From RGIG2707 sp045600065 (GTDB taxonomy: Bacteria; Bacillota; Clostridia; Peptostreptococcales; Anaerovoracaceae), in assembly GCA_045600065.1 (NCBI GenBank), contig JAZRXE010000091.1, positions 1 to 38,829 on the forward strand: DNA of 38,829 nt, given 5' to 3'. Every line of letters begins with the position of its first letter. The stretch's first letter is position 1. The notes beneath the pieces are model-generated. The model was not told the origin of the DNA and ran no database searches. It worked only from the letters and a program-made list of their open reading frames with translations. The position numbers and the translations under genes were made by a program. Below, piece after piece: positions 16,186-24,572 of this stretch.

Positions 16186-17703
16186 TCAATCAACAGTTTC
16201 CATTTCAGGAAGACCGAACCAGAAACGGCTGCCCTTTCCCGGCACACTCTCAACTCCGTAGGTGGCCCCGTGGCGCACGAGTATTTCCTTGGCGATGGAA
16301 AGGCCCAGACCTGTGCCTCCGTCTGCCGCTCTGGTACCCCTGGCGCTGGCTTTTTCATAGCGATTCCAGATATTCTCCATATCCTCGGGATCTATGCCGG
16401 GGCCATGGTCGCTGACAGAGCAGATAATGCGCCCGTCGGACTCGGAAAAGCTGACGCACACCTGCTTCTTTTCTCCGCCGTACCTTATGGCGTTGGACAT
16501 GAAATTGGAGATCACCTGCTGCAGCCTGCGCTCGTCGCCCAGCACGTTTATTTTTTTATCCAGGGGCTCAAAGTCCAGAGAAAAGCCCTCGCTTTCCTCC
16601 ATGACCCTGTAAATGTTCAAAACGCCCGAGGCAGCGCTCTGTATATCCACAGGTTTGGATTCGAATTCCTCACTGCCTGCCTGGAGCTTGGAAAGGGTCA
16701 GTATATCTCCCACAAGATCAGACAGCCTGTCGGTTTCGTCGATAATGATCTCCAGGTGCTTGTCCCTGCGCTCCTTGTCGTCTCCGGAGATGTCCCTGAT
16801 AAGCTCCGCGTAGGATTTTATCATGGTCAGCGGCGTGCGAAGGTCGTGAGACACATTGGCCATCAGATCCTTCTGCAGCCTGGAGGTCTTGGCCATCTCA
16901 ATGGATGTGTTCTGCAGGGTATCGGCCAGCTCCAGTATCTCCGTGGAGGCGTCCGGATCCATACGGAAATCAAGGTCCGGATCTCCGGCGGCCATGCGCC
17001 GTGCCATTACCTTGAGCTCTACTATGGGCGACGCCACCCTGTTTGCAAAGGACATTGCAAACATGCAGCCTATGACCATGGAAATAAAGCAGACCATAAA
17101 CAGCTGAGAGGACAGTATCCTTGTAGTGGAATGCATGGGAGACACATTGGCAAAGCAGCACAGATACACGGTATCCCTGTAGGGGCTGTCAACCTTTCTG
17201 GCAACTATGAGAACATTGCCTCCGCCAACGGAGTTTTCGACCTCGAAATCTATGCTCGCAGAGCCGCTTTCTTCCATGCGTTCCCTCGCCATGGCGCCCA
17301 GGGATTCCTCCCCGACAAGTCCCCTGCCGTAGACCAGATCATCGGTGGAGGAGATCAGCAGCCTGCCGTCGGGTGATTGTATGTAGAAATAAATATCCTG
17401 AGTATCGGTGATATTCTCCAGCTCGGACTTGAATTCCGCCATATCCAGCTCCGGACTGCCGCTGTACTTTTTTGCCGCGTTGGAAAGCGCCGTTTCGCAG
17501 TTCTGGCCCATAACGCTGGAATAATAGCTGTCCAGCAGGCCTACCTGAAGAAACCACAGCAGTATTATCAGAACCAGAGCAAAGGCAATAAAGGCCTCAG
17601 CCAGGATGACTGTAAGGCCCTGAGGATCCATGTGACGCTTGAACTTAGTGTCATACACCGGAAAGATATTGATATTTGAATCAGTCCTCGAATTTGTATC
17701 CAA
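16186..17703 (-). CDS. Membrane sensor histidine kinase
   Basis: This 505-aa kinase has TM1 at about 31-53, an extracytoplasmic sensor region to about 197, TM2 at about 198-220 and a HAMP domain to about 273. The HisKA box SHDLRTPLTMIKSYAEL contains H286. HATPase motifs follow: N-box NFMSNAIRYG, DHGPGI, and GGTGLGLSIAKEI. It autophosphorylates H286 and passes the phosphate to the upstream-encoded regulator. The start is a TTG that overlaps the regulator gene by 23 nt; an ATG at 17631 is the alternative but has no ribosome binding site. The stimulus is unknown. It takes part of the stretch where disA is expected in related genomes. Confidence 0.93.
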   Translation of the reverse strand: MDTNSRTDSNINIFPVYDTKFKRHMDPQGLTVILAEAFIAFALVLIILLWFLQVGLLDSYYSSVMGQNCETALSNAAKKYSGSPELDMAEFKSELENITDTQDIYFYIQSPDGRLLISSTDDLVYGRGLVGEESLGAMARERMEESGSASIDFEVENSVGGGNVLIVARKVDSPYRDTVYLCCFANVSPMHSTTRILSSQLFMVCFISMVIGCMFAMSFANRVASPIVELKVMARRMAAGDPDLDFRMDPDASTEILELADTLQNTSIEMAKTSRLQKDLMANVSHDLRTPLTMIKSYAELIRDISGDDKERRDKHLEIIIDETDRLSDLVGDILTLSKLQAGSEEFESKPVDIQSAASGVLNIYRVMEESEGFSLDFEPLDKKINVLGDERRLQQVISNFMSNAIRYGGEKKQVCVSFSESDGRIICSVSDHGPGIDPEDMENIWNRYEKASARGTRAADGGTGLGLSIAKEILVRHGATYGVESVPGKGSRFWFGLPEMETVD

Positions 17704-18358
17704 TGCCTCTTACCGTGGTGATCTTGTCCCGGCAGCTTCCCAGTCTGCCGCGAAGATTCTTGATATGAGTGTCTATGGTGCGGTCGTCTCCGAAGAAATC
17801 GTAGCCCCACACATCGGACAGAAGTCTGTCTCTGGAAAGGGCAATATTCTTGTTCTGCATAAGGTAAAGCAGGATCTCGTATTCCTTAAGGGTAAGCTCG
17901 ACCTTTTCCCCGTCCACGCTTACGCTGCGCGATTCGGTATTCAGCTCCAGAGCGCCGGATCTGAGCACGGTGCTTTTCTGATCGCTGGCAGAGCGTTCCC
18001 TGCGGCACAGCACCGCCGCGACCCTTGCCATAAGCTCCTTGGGGCTGAAGGGCTTGACCACATAATCATCCACGCCAAGCTCAAAGCCGAAGAGCTTATC
18101 GTATTCCTCGCCTCTGGCCGACAGCATTATGATGGGGATGTCCCGGATGGTCTTTTTGATTTCCTTGCAGGCAGTGTAGCCGTCAAGTCGGGGCATCATT
18201 ATATCCAGGATGACCAGATCGTAATTCTCCGCCCTGCATTTATTGACAGCTTCCATTCCGTCTGCCGCCTCGTCTGTCTCGTAATGATTGAACTGGGCAT
18301 ATTCCCTTATGACGTCTCTGATCTTCTCTTCGTCATCTACTATGAGTATCTTTGCCAT
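17681..18358 (-). CDS. OmpR/PhoB-type response regulator
   Basis: The receiver domain has acidic pocket residues D8/D9, the phospho-acceptor D52 in LDIMMP and K102 in VVKPF. The C-terminal winged helix (ELTLKEYEILLYLMQ and DRTIDTHIKNLRGRL) is of the OmpR type. The frame is open to 18439, but AGGAGGA precedes the ATG at 18358, and that start gives a standard receiver of 225 aa in total. It overlaps the kinase gene, so the two form a pair. The target regulon is unknown. Confidence 0.94.
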   Translation of the reverse strand: MAKILIVDDEEKIRDVIREYAQFNHYETDEAADGMEAVNKCRAENYDLVILDIMMPRLDGYTACKEIKKTIRDIPIIMLSARGEEYDKLFGFELGVDDYVVKPFSPKELMARVAAVLCRRERSASDQKSTVLRSGALELNTESRSVSVDGEKVELTLKEYEILLYLMQNKNIALSRDRLLSDVWGYDFFGDDRTIDTHIKNLRGRLGSCRDKITTVRGIGYKFED

Positions 18359-18468
18359 TGTTCCTCCTGTGTATCGCTGATAATAAAGGTCTGTAAGCCC
18401 GGGGCCTTCCTGTCCGCAGGCCCTGGCGCAGGCTGACACGGCAGGGTTCTGCAGCAGCAGAGACTTCC

Positions 18469-19875
18469 CTATGCTCTGATGCCCAGCCTTCCTGCTGCGG
18501 CAATGGCATCCGCCAGGCTCACAACACCTATGAGCTGCATGCTGGAAGGCTTTTCGCTGAGCCTTTCCATGCTGCGCCTGGGAAGTATCATATATTTAAA
18601 GCCCATGCGGTCAGCTTCCCGCACCAGCTTGTCTGCGTTCTGTATTGGGCGAAGATCTCCGGTAAGTCCTATCTCGCCTACGGCAAGGCTGCTTACAGGC
18701 AGCTTCACCCGCTTTTCGTCCGACCATATGGCAAGGGCCACAGCCAGATCGGTAGAGGTGCCCTCGGGCTTCATTCCGCCCACCACATTTACATAGACAT
18801 CTCTGTTTATCAGGCTGAGCCCGGCCTTTCTTTCCAGAACGGCTATTATCATGCCCAGTCTGGAGCTTTCCACGCCTATGGCGGTGCGTCTTGCAAAGCC
18901 TATATTAGTAGGGGATGTCAGTGCCTGTATTTCCAAAAGCAGGGGCCTTGTGCCCTCGTATACGGCAGTTGCCACAGCTCCGTCGGCGCTGTCCTCCAGG
19001 CCTTCCAGAAAGCTGGCTGACAGGTTTTCTATCTCTGCCAGGCCTGATTCGCGCATCTCGAAGGCGCCTATCTCTGAGGTGGTACCGAAGCGGTTTTTAA
19101 ATGCTCTGAGTATGCGGAGCTCCTGATTCCGCTCGCCGTTGAACTGCAGCACCGTATCCACCATGTGCTCCACGGTCTTGGGGCCTGCCAGCTCTCCGCT
19201 TTTGGTAACATGGGCAACCACGAATACAGGAATGTCTCTGCCCTTACCTATGTTCATGAGTATGTTGCCGCAGGCTCTAACCTGAGACACACTGCCGGGG
19301 GCGGAATCGTAATCCTCGGTATACATAGTCTGTATCGAGTCGATTATCAAAAACACAGGCTGAACCTGATCCAGTGCTTCGAGAACACTGTCCAGGCAGG
19401 TTTCCGAAAGCACGTAGAGGTTGTCCAGAGGGCCTGTGCAGATGCGGTCTGCGCGCATTTTTATCTGCTCCTCCGATTCCTCGCCGGACACATAGAGTAC
19501 CTTGCCGTAGCATCGTGATATATAGGCTGCCGCCTGCATTATGATGGTGGATTTTCCTATGCCCGGCTCGCCGGATATAAGGGTCAGAGAGCCCTGCACC
19601 AAGCCTCCGCCCAGCACCCTGTTGAGCTCGCCTATGCCCGTATCCATGCGGTTAGTCTGGCCGGATACCACCTGGCTGATCTGTCTGGGCCTGGCCGCTC
19701 TGGCGGCGGCGCTTCCTTCGCCTGCAGGCCTGCGCCTGGGATCCTCAGCATCTGTATGAACTTTTTCTTCCACAAAGCTGTTCCATGCCTTGCAGACCGG
19801 GCACTGACCAGTCCACTTGGGGCTTTCAAAGCCGCATTCCTGGCACACGAACACTGTCTTGTCTTTTTTCGCCAT
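18469..19875 (-). CDS. radA: DNA repair protein RadA
   Basis: This 468-aa protein has an N-terminal CxxC...CxxC zinc finger (residues 11-28), a RecA-like ATPase with Walker A GEPGIGKST and Walker B VFLIIDSIQT, the RadA motif KNRFG, and a C-terminal Lon-like domain. RadA promotes branch migration in recombination. AGAGGT lies before the ATG. The two-component genes follow after 110 bp, so they may be co-transcribed from the radA promoter, though I see no terminator or clear promoter in the gap. Confidence 0.97.
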   Translation of the reverse strand: MAKKDKTVFVCQECGFESPKWTGQCPVCKAWNSFVEEKVHTDAEDPRRRPAGEGSAAARAARPRQISQVVSGQTNRMDTGIGELNRVLGGGLVQGSLTLISGEPGIGKSTIIMQAAAYISRCYGKVLYVSGEESEEQIKMRADRICTGPLDNLYVLSETCLDSVLEALDQVQPVFLIIDSIQTMYTEDYDSAPGSVSQVRACGNILMNIGKGRDIPVFVVAHVTKSGELAGPKTVEHMVDTVLQFNGERNQELRILRAFKNRFGTTSEIGAFEMRESGLAEIENLSASFLEGLEDSADGAVATAVYEGTRPLLLEIQALTSPTNIGFARRTAIGVESSRLGMIIAVLERKAGLSLINRDVYVNVVGGMKPEGTSTDLAVALAIWSDEKRVKLPVSSLAVGEIGLTGDLRPIQNADKLVREADRMGFKYMILPRRSMERLSEKPSSMQLIGVVSLADAIAAAGRLGIRA

Positions 19876-19901
19876 TTTTACCTCTGCACTCCCGCAGATA
19901 C

Positions 19902-19930
19902 ATTATACATTAAACATCTCCCCTGCACAA
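19902..19930 (-). promoter_or_regulatory. Promoter of radA
   Basis: TATAAT (19907-19902) lies 17 bp from TTGTGC (19930-19925), a weak -35 box, at 27 bp before the radA ATG. Confidence 0.6.
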
Positions 19931-19952
19931 TAAAACACCCTCAGTATGGGAA

Positions 19953-20052
19953 CACAAGGGGAGCACAAGGGGACGGTTCTTCTGTGTTCGAGACACAAGG
20001 GGAACACAGGGGGACGGTTCTTCTGTGTTCGAGACACAAGGGGACGGTTCCT
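19953..20052. repeat. REP-like hairpin repeats, three forward copies
   Basis: GGGGACGGTTC occurs at 19969, 20010 and 20040. Each copy sits in an inverted repeat such as GAACACAG...CTGTGTTC. They face the reverse copy at 20193-20219 across the hairpin at 20077-20115. Confidence 0.9.
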
Positions 20053-20076
20053 GTGTGCACTGAAATAAGGATCTCT

Positions 20077-20115
20077 AAAAAAGAAGACCAACTACTCATT
20101 GTGAGTACCTGGTCC
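20077..20115 (-). terminator. Terminator-like hairpin behind the surface-protein locus, part of a composite repeat element
   Basis: On the minus strand a 13-bp stem (GACCAGGTACTCA with TGAGTAGTTGGTC, two G-T pairs) carries a CAA loop and is followed by TCTTCTTTTTT. A related hairpin with the same downstream flank occurs at 31454-31495 on the plus strand. Confidence 0.8.
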
Positions 20116-20190
20116 TCTCTTTATTGATCGCTTATTTTGAGATATAAGACAAAAATATCATTGAAAACAGATTACTGTCCCTCTGCATCT

Positions 20191-20222
20191 GTGCACAAGA
20201 GAACCGTCCCCTTGTGTCCTTG
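20191..20222. repeat. REP-like repeat, reverse copy
   Basis: GCACAAGAGAACCGTCCCCT starts at 20193, with CACAAG/CTTGTG arms. It lies about 10 bp after the surface-protein stop codon. Confidence 0.85.
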
Positions 20223-20231
20223 TGTCCTGTC

Positions 20232-23200
20232 TTATCCTCGGCTGAGTCGTTTAAGCCAGAGCATGCATGCCAGAGACACTATCATCAGCCAGGTGTAGAG
20301 CGTTATGTCCGAATCACCTGTGCGCGGCATCCACGGATCCTCAGGAGTTTCCTCGCCTATATCGTCACCCTCCGTGCCGTGACCGCTGCCGGGTCCGTCG
20401 GGGCCGCCCAGACCCGTATCGCCGGGATCAGGTTCAGCACCCGGATCAGGCGTTGTTCCGGGATCGGGCACAGTGCCCGGGTCGGGATCAGTACCGGGAA
20501 GATTCTCGCCTCCGGGTCCGGGCTGAGCATCGGGGGTGAATACCCACTTGCCGTATACATCCTTGTCGCTTCTGATACCGGTAATCTTATCGCTTGTAAT
20601 ATCCGCCGCTCCGGGATCAGAGGACTTCAGAGTCCAATGCTCGCTGAAGCTCCAGCTTCCGGGTATACCGTCGGGAGTTCCGTCGCTGGTGGTCCATCTT
20701 GTGACAGGGCCTCCTGCCAGCGGATCCACGCTGCCGCCCAGCTCTATGCCGTCCACGGCCGAAGGTGTTCTGCTGTCGGAGGGTACGCCGTATCTGTCAT
20801 CACCTGCCACATGATAGGTAAGAGTATAGGTCTCTTCGGGATCGCCCGGCTCAACAGGAGGTTTGGGATCAGGTCTGGTGATATTGCTGAACACAGGCAT
20901 CCCGTTTACAGGCTCTCCGCCCCTTGTGATCTCCATGCTCAGCTCAAAGCCTTCGCTCACCACCACCTTAACATCGTAGACCGATGCATCGTAAACGGTT
21001 CCGGTATCGCTGCCGGGGATCTCGCTGACGGTGTATTCGTAGGTTCCGGGAGCAGTATAGGTGATCTTCGCAAAGCTGATATCTATATCAGTGTTGCTTA
21101 CTCTCTGGATCTCAGCACCGTCCTTTTTCAGAACGAAGCTGTAGCCGCTTCCCTGTGCAGGCTTGCCGTTTACAATCTTCTGTGCCTTGATCTCCACACT
21201 TGCGGAAAGCAGGGGTATCAGGGCATCAGTCATTGAAAGCCCGGTGATCTCCTCGCCGCCGCAGAGTATCTTTCCGTCTGCGCCCACGCTGAATGCTATA
21301 TCCTCCGCCAACATATACAGGCTGTCATCAGGCGTGGCTGCCTCGTGGAAAATGTAATCTCCGGCTGCAAGCCCGAAGCTCGATTCACGGTCGGCAGATG
21401 TCCATTCACGGACCACGTCTCTGCTTCCGGCTTTGAGTATCTGCAGGCTTGCTCCCGCAAGGAAACTGCCCGCTTCGTCGTATTTTCCGAAGGGAACATA
21501 GAAGGCCCTGGGGTCTGTCATGCTCACCTTTGTAGTATCGTCGTTTCCGGATACCGTAAACCTTACAGGCTCCGAAATTCCGTAGCCGGCAGGCGACGCC
21601 AGCTCCACAAGCACGTATTCACGGCCTGCAGCCAGCCTGCCTGTCAGCTTCTCCGGGCTTTCCTTGCTGATAAATGTATGGACGGGCACCGCGGAATCGG
21701 AGATCTCGCCCTCCGGTGATACATCCTCGCCTCTGTATACGGCAATGGATGCTCCGGTGACGGTCTCTCCATCCTGATTCAGCTTTCTGATCTCGACGCT
21801 CAGAGGCTTGTCTGTCATGGTGACAAAATCAGCCCCTGCTCCGCCTATGAGTATTTCACCCTCATTGCTGATCTCGAATTCGATATCATCTGCCTTTTTA
21901 TAGCCCTCAGGCGAGGTCTTTTCCACAAGCCTGTAGCTTCCTGCTGCAAGCTCCAGCACCTCCATGGCATCGGAGCTGCTGGTCCATTCGTAGATCAGAC
22001 TGCTTCCCGACCAAATCTGAAGCACTGCTCCGTCCAGGAATTCTCCCGGCAGGGCTTCCTTTGCAAAGGCAGCCCTGAACAGCTGTGTCCGGTTTTCGAA
22101 GGTGACGGTTATGCTTTCGCCCTTGTTGACCTCTTCCTTTTCTGTGGACAGGTCTGCGCCGATTGCGGTGTTGGCGCCCTGCGCCCTGCTGATCAGGCCA
22201 AGATCACCGGCATCGCTGATGGTATAGGATGCCCTGTAATCGCTGGCCTTTTCAACTATCGTATAGAAGGCTCCTACGGGGAGACCCTCGATGCTTACGC
22301 TTTCACCGCCGCACAGATGCAGCACCGCGGTGGCAGTTCCGGCAGCGCCGGCAGTGAACGATGTGCCGTCAGAGAAGCTGTACCCGGCTCCGGGTATCAG
22401 GCCCTCGAAGGCAGCTATGAACTCGAAGCTGTCGGATGCGGCAGAGCCCACCATGACCTTTTCGAGAGTGAAGCCACCGGTGATCTGCTCCTGCTTCTTG
22501 TTTGTGTATACCACTTCTGCGGTCTTGCCCTTGGTTATGGCGCCGGAGGCATTCTCCGCGCTTTCCAGGATGAAGCCCGCAGCCGCATTCTCTGCGGTCT
22601 GATAGCTTGTATTTTCAGGTATTCCGCTGAGCAGAACACGCTCTCCGGCATTAACGGAAAGCTTAGCGTAGCCGTCCTTGAACACGTAGTCTCCGAATAC
22701 CTGAACACCGCCGATCTGCGGGCCTGTCAGCTTTACGGCTATGACAAAGCTCTGGTCGGAGCTTCCCGATACAAGCTTCTTTTCTATGGCAAGGCTGCCT
22801 GTAAGATCCGGCCTGGTGTTGGTAAACGCGGCCTTTGCAAGCTTGCCGCTTTCTATGCTTCCGCTTTCTCCGGCGGATGTCACATCAAAGCCGTCGGCGC
22901 CGATCTCGGCAACGGTGTAGCCAAGGCCTGCGGGAATATCCTCAGCCAGGGCGATCTCGCCGCCCTTAAGCTGCAGCCTTGCTTTTCCGTCTGCAAAGAT
23001 CAGGTCTCCGTAGCTTCCGTCCGCAAGGCCGGGAATGCTCACCTCAAAGTGGAAATACCTGTCGGTATCTCCGTAGGCAAGCGCGCCGTCCACCCTCTTG
23101 CTGATCTGCAGCATTCCGGTGGTCATATCGCTTCTCTTGGTATTTACGACCTCAAAGCCCTTGTCCCTGTCACCTGCCTTGTAATCGATGGCCGCGGGAG

Positions 23201-24572
23201 ATGTTTCGTCTACGGTCCAGGTGTATCCGGGGGCGGATTCCTCCCAGCCGTAGTACAGGTTGTCCTCATCCATGATCTTAAAGCGGTAGGTCCAGGTGCC
23301 GTCTCCGTTGTCTATCCACTGCTCGTAGGCGTCTGCGGAATCCGAGGCGGCTCCGCCAAACATGGTGCTTACGGATCTGTATTCCAGCGTATTGGGGTCC
23401 CTGACAAGGGTAAAGTATCCGGGGGCCGCTGCCTTGTCTATGCGTGCCATGCTGCTGTCTGCCTTTGAGGCATCAAAGGCAGTGCCGTTTCCGCCGACAA
23501 GAGCAGTGTCTCCGGTAAACATGACTGCATCTGAGGAAAGCGCATTCAGCTTCCATGCGCTGCTGGCATATATTGTCTTCAGCGAGGTGCAGCCCGAGAA
23601 GGCGTCCGTGATCTGTGTCACACTAACAGGAGCCCAGCCGGAAAGATCCAGCTCAGTCAGGGCGCTGCAGTTCCTGAAAATATACTGCATGTTGGTGAGT
23701 CCGCTCACGTCGAAGCTGCTCAGATCAAGGCTTTCCAGACCTGTGCAGCCGGAGAACATGTTGTACATTGAGGTAGCATTTGATGTATCGAAGCTGCTCA
23801 GATCAAGGCTTTCCAGACCTGTGCAGCCGGAGAACATACTGTCAAAGTATCTCACGCCTGCAGTGCTGATGCTGCTCAGATCGAGCTCCTCCAGCTTGGG
23901 GCAGTTATTAAACATGTTGGACAAATTCAATAATGCGGATGTATCCCAGCCGCTCATATCCACGCTTCGCAGATTCTTGCAGCCGGAGAACAGACTGCTG
24001 AAGCTCTCTACATTGGAGACATCCCATGAGGTCAGATCCAGCTCTTCTATGGCTTCGCTGCCGCAGAACATCCCCAAGATGCTGGTGCATGAGCTCAGAT
24101 CGAAATCCTTTACAAAGGCTAAATCATCCTCGGTCAATGCATCGCAGTCGCTGAACATGTATCCCAGATTCTCCGCTTTTGCCGTTGTAAAGGTGAGCGG
24201 GTTGATCTTAAGATCGCTGAGAAGGTACGTGCAATCCAAGAAGCAGTAGAAGTCCGTAACATTAGAGGTATCAAAGCTTGAAATATCAAGCGAAGTCAGG
24301 TTTTCGCAGCAATCGAACATCCGGCTCATGTCCTCGACGTTTTGCGTATTGAAGCCCGTAAGATCCAGGGTCTTCAGCGCATAGTCATAGGCGAACATAA
24401 ACTCCATGTTCGTAACGGCGCCTGTATCGAAGCCGGTCCCGAATTTTATTTCTTCGACATAGCTCATCTCGCTGAGCATGCAGTTCATGTCTGTGACCTT
24501 GGACGTATCGAAGGAGCTCAGATCCAGAACCTTAAAGTTTTCGGAATAATAGCCAGCCCGTCGAACATGCAT
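20232..24572 (-). CDS. 3' part of a giant surface protein split by a frameshift: BspA-type LRRs, Cna-B/SpaA domains, LPXTG-like anchor
   Basis: These 1446 codons continue the upstream gene in the -1 frame. Up to about residue 345 there are BspA-type (DUF285) leucine-rich repeats of about 23-26 residues with the LDLSSFDTS pattern, closed by an LVGGNGT...ARIDK..PGYF cap. Next come about three beta domains typical of Cna-B/DUF5979 proteins, four SpaA-like prealbumin domains with ITNEGEIL-like ends, a streptococcal pilin-like isopeptide domain (IKAQKIVNGKPA), a SHIRT-like region and a PDPG-rich wall spacer. The C-terminus is MPRTG (about 1415), a hydrophobic helix and a KRLSRG tail, an LPXTG-like sortase signal. 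The ATG has no ribosome binding site, so I read this as the second half of one interrupted gene. Domain calls are by eye. Confidence 0.8.
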   Translation of the reverse strand: MHVRRAGYYSENFKVLDLSSFDTSKVTDMNCMLSEMSYVEEIKFGTGFDTGAVTNMEFMFAYDYALKTLDLTGFNTQNVEDMSRMFDCCENLTSLDISSFDTSNVTDFYCFLDCTYLLSDLKINPLTFTTAKAENLGYMFSDCDALTEDDLAFVKDFDLSSCTSILGMFCGSEAIEELDLTSWDVSNVESFSSLFSGCKNLRSVDMSGWDTSALLNLSNMFNNCPKLEELDLSSISTAGVRYFDSMFSGCTGLESLDLSSFDTSNATSMYNMFSGCTGLESLDLSSFDVSGLTNMQYIFRNCSALTELDLSGWAPVSVTQITDAFSGCTSLKTIYASSAWKLNALSSDAVMFTGDTALVGGNGTAFDASKADSSMARIDKAAAPGYFTLVRDPNTLEYRSVSTMFGGAASDSADAYEQWIDNGDGTWTYRFKIMDEDNLYYGWEESAPGYTWTVDETSPAAIDYKAGDRDKGFEVVNTKRSDMTTGMLQISKRVDGALAYGDTDRYFHFEVSIPGLADGSYGDLIFADGKARLQLKGGEIALAEDIPAGLGYTVAEIGADGFDVTSAGESGSIESGKLAKAAFTNTRPDLTGSLAIEKKLVSGSSDQSFVIAVKLTGPQIGGVQVFGDYVFKDGYAKLSVNAGERVLLSGIPENTSYQTAENAAAGFILESAENASGAITKGKTAEVVYTNKKQEQITGGFTLEKVMVGSAASDSFEFIAAFEGLIPGAGYSFSDGTSFTAGAAGTATAVLHLCGGESVSIEGLPVGAFYTIVEKASDYRASYTISDAGDLGLISRAQGANTAIGADLSTEKEEVNKGESITVTFENRTQLFRAAFAKEALPGEFLDGAVLQIWSGSSLIYEWTSSSDAMEVLELAAGSYRLVEKTSPEGYKKADDIEFEISNEGEILIGGAGADFVTMTDKPLSVEIRKLNQDGETVTGASIAVYRGEDVSPEGEISDSAVPVHTFISKESPEKLTGRLAAGREYVLVELASPAGYGISEPVRFTVSGNDDTTKVSMTDPRAFYVPFGKYDEAGSFLAGASLQILKAGSRDVVREWTSADRESSFGLAAGDYIFHEAATPDDSLYMLAEDIAFSVGADGKILCGGEEITGLSMTDALIPLLSASVEIKAQKIVNGKPAQGSGYSFVLKKDGAEIQRVSNTDIDISFAKITYTAPGTYEYTVSEIPGSDTGTVYDASVYDVKVVVSEGFELSMEITRGGEPVNGMPVFSNITRPDPKPPVEPGDPEETYTLTYHVAGDDRYGVPSDSRTPSAVDGIELGGSVDPLAGGPVTRWTTSDGTPDGIPGSWSFSEHWTLKSSDPGAADITSDKITGIRSDKDVYGKWVFTPDAQPGPGGENLPGTDPDPGTVPDPGTTPDPGAEPDPGDTGLGGPDGPGSGHGTEGDDIGEETPEDPWMPRTGDSDITLYTWLMIVSLACMLWLKRLSRG
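23710..23837 (-). repeat. Exact 50-bp direct repeat with 78-bp period inside the LRR region
   Basis: 23710-23759 and 23788-23837 are identical. The period of 78 bp is 26 codons, one leucine-rich repeat, so recombination between them would add or remove one repeat in frame. Confidence 0.92.
24518..24572 (-). other. Frameshift junction between the two halves of the surface-protein gene
   Basis: The upstream frame reads MECMFDG and then leaves the repeat pattern until TGA at 24518. The -1 frame resumes the pattern at ENFKVLDLSSFDTS. In this family MFD and LDLS are seven residues apart, and here they are 32 nt apart. This fits either an 11-nt insertion into an ancestral MFDGCENFKVLDLSS or a one-base indel with a longer loop. 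No canonical X-XXY-YYZ slippery site is seen. Confidence 0.85.

Noticed and set aside
24518..24572. Programmed -1 frameshifting in the surface-protein gene
   Set aside because: No X-XXY-YYZ slippery heptamer is found, and the repeat spacing is wrong by 11 nt, which points to an indel.
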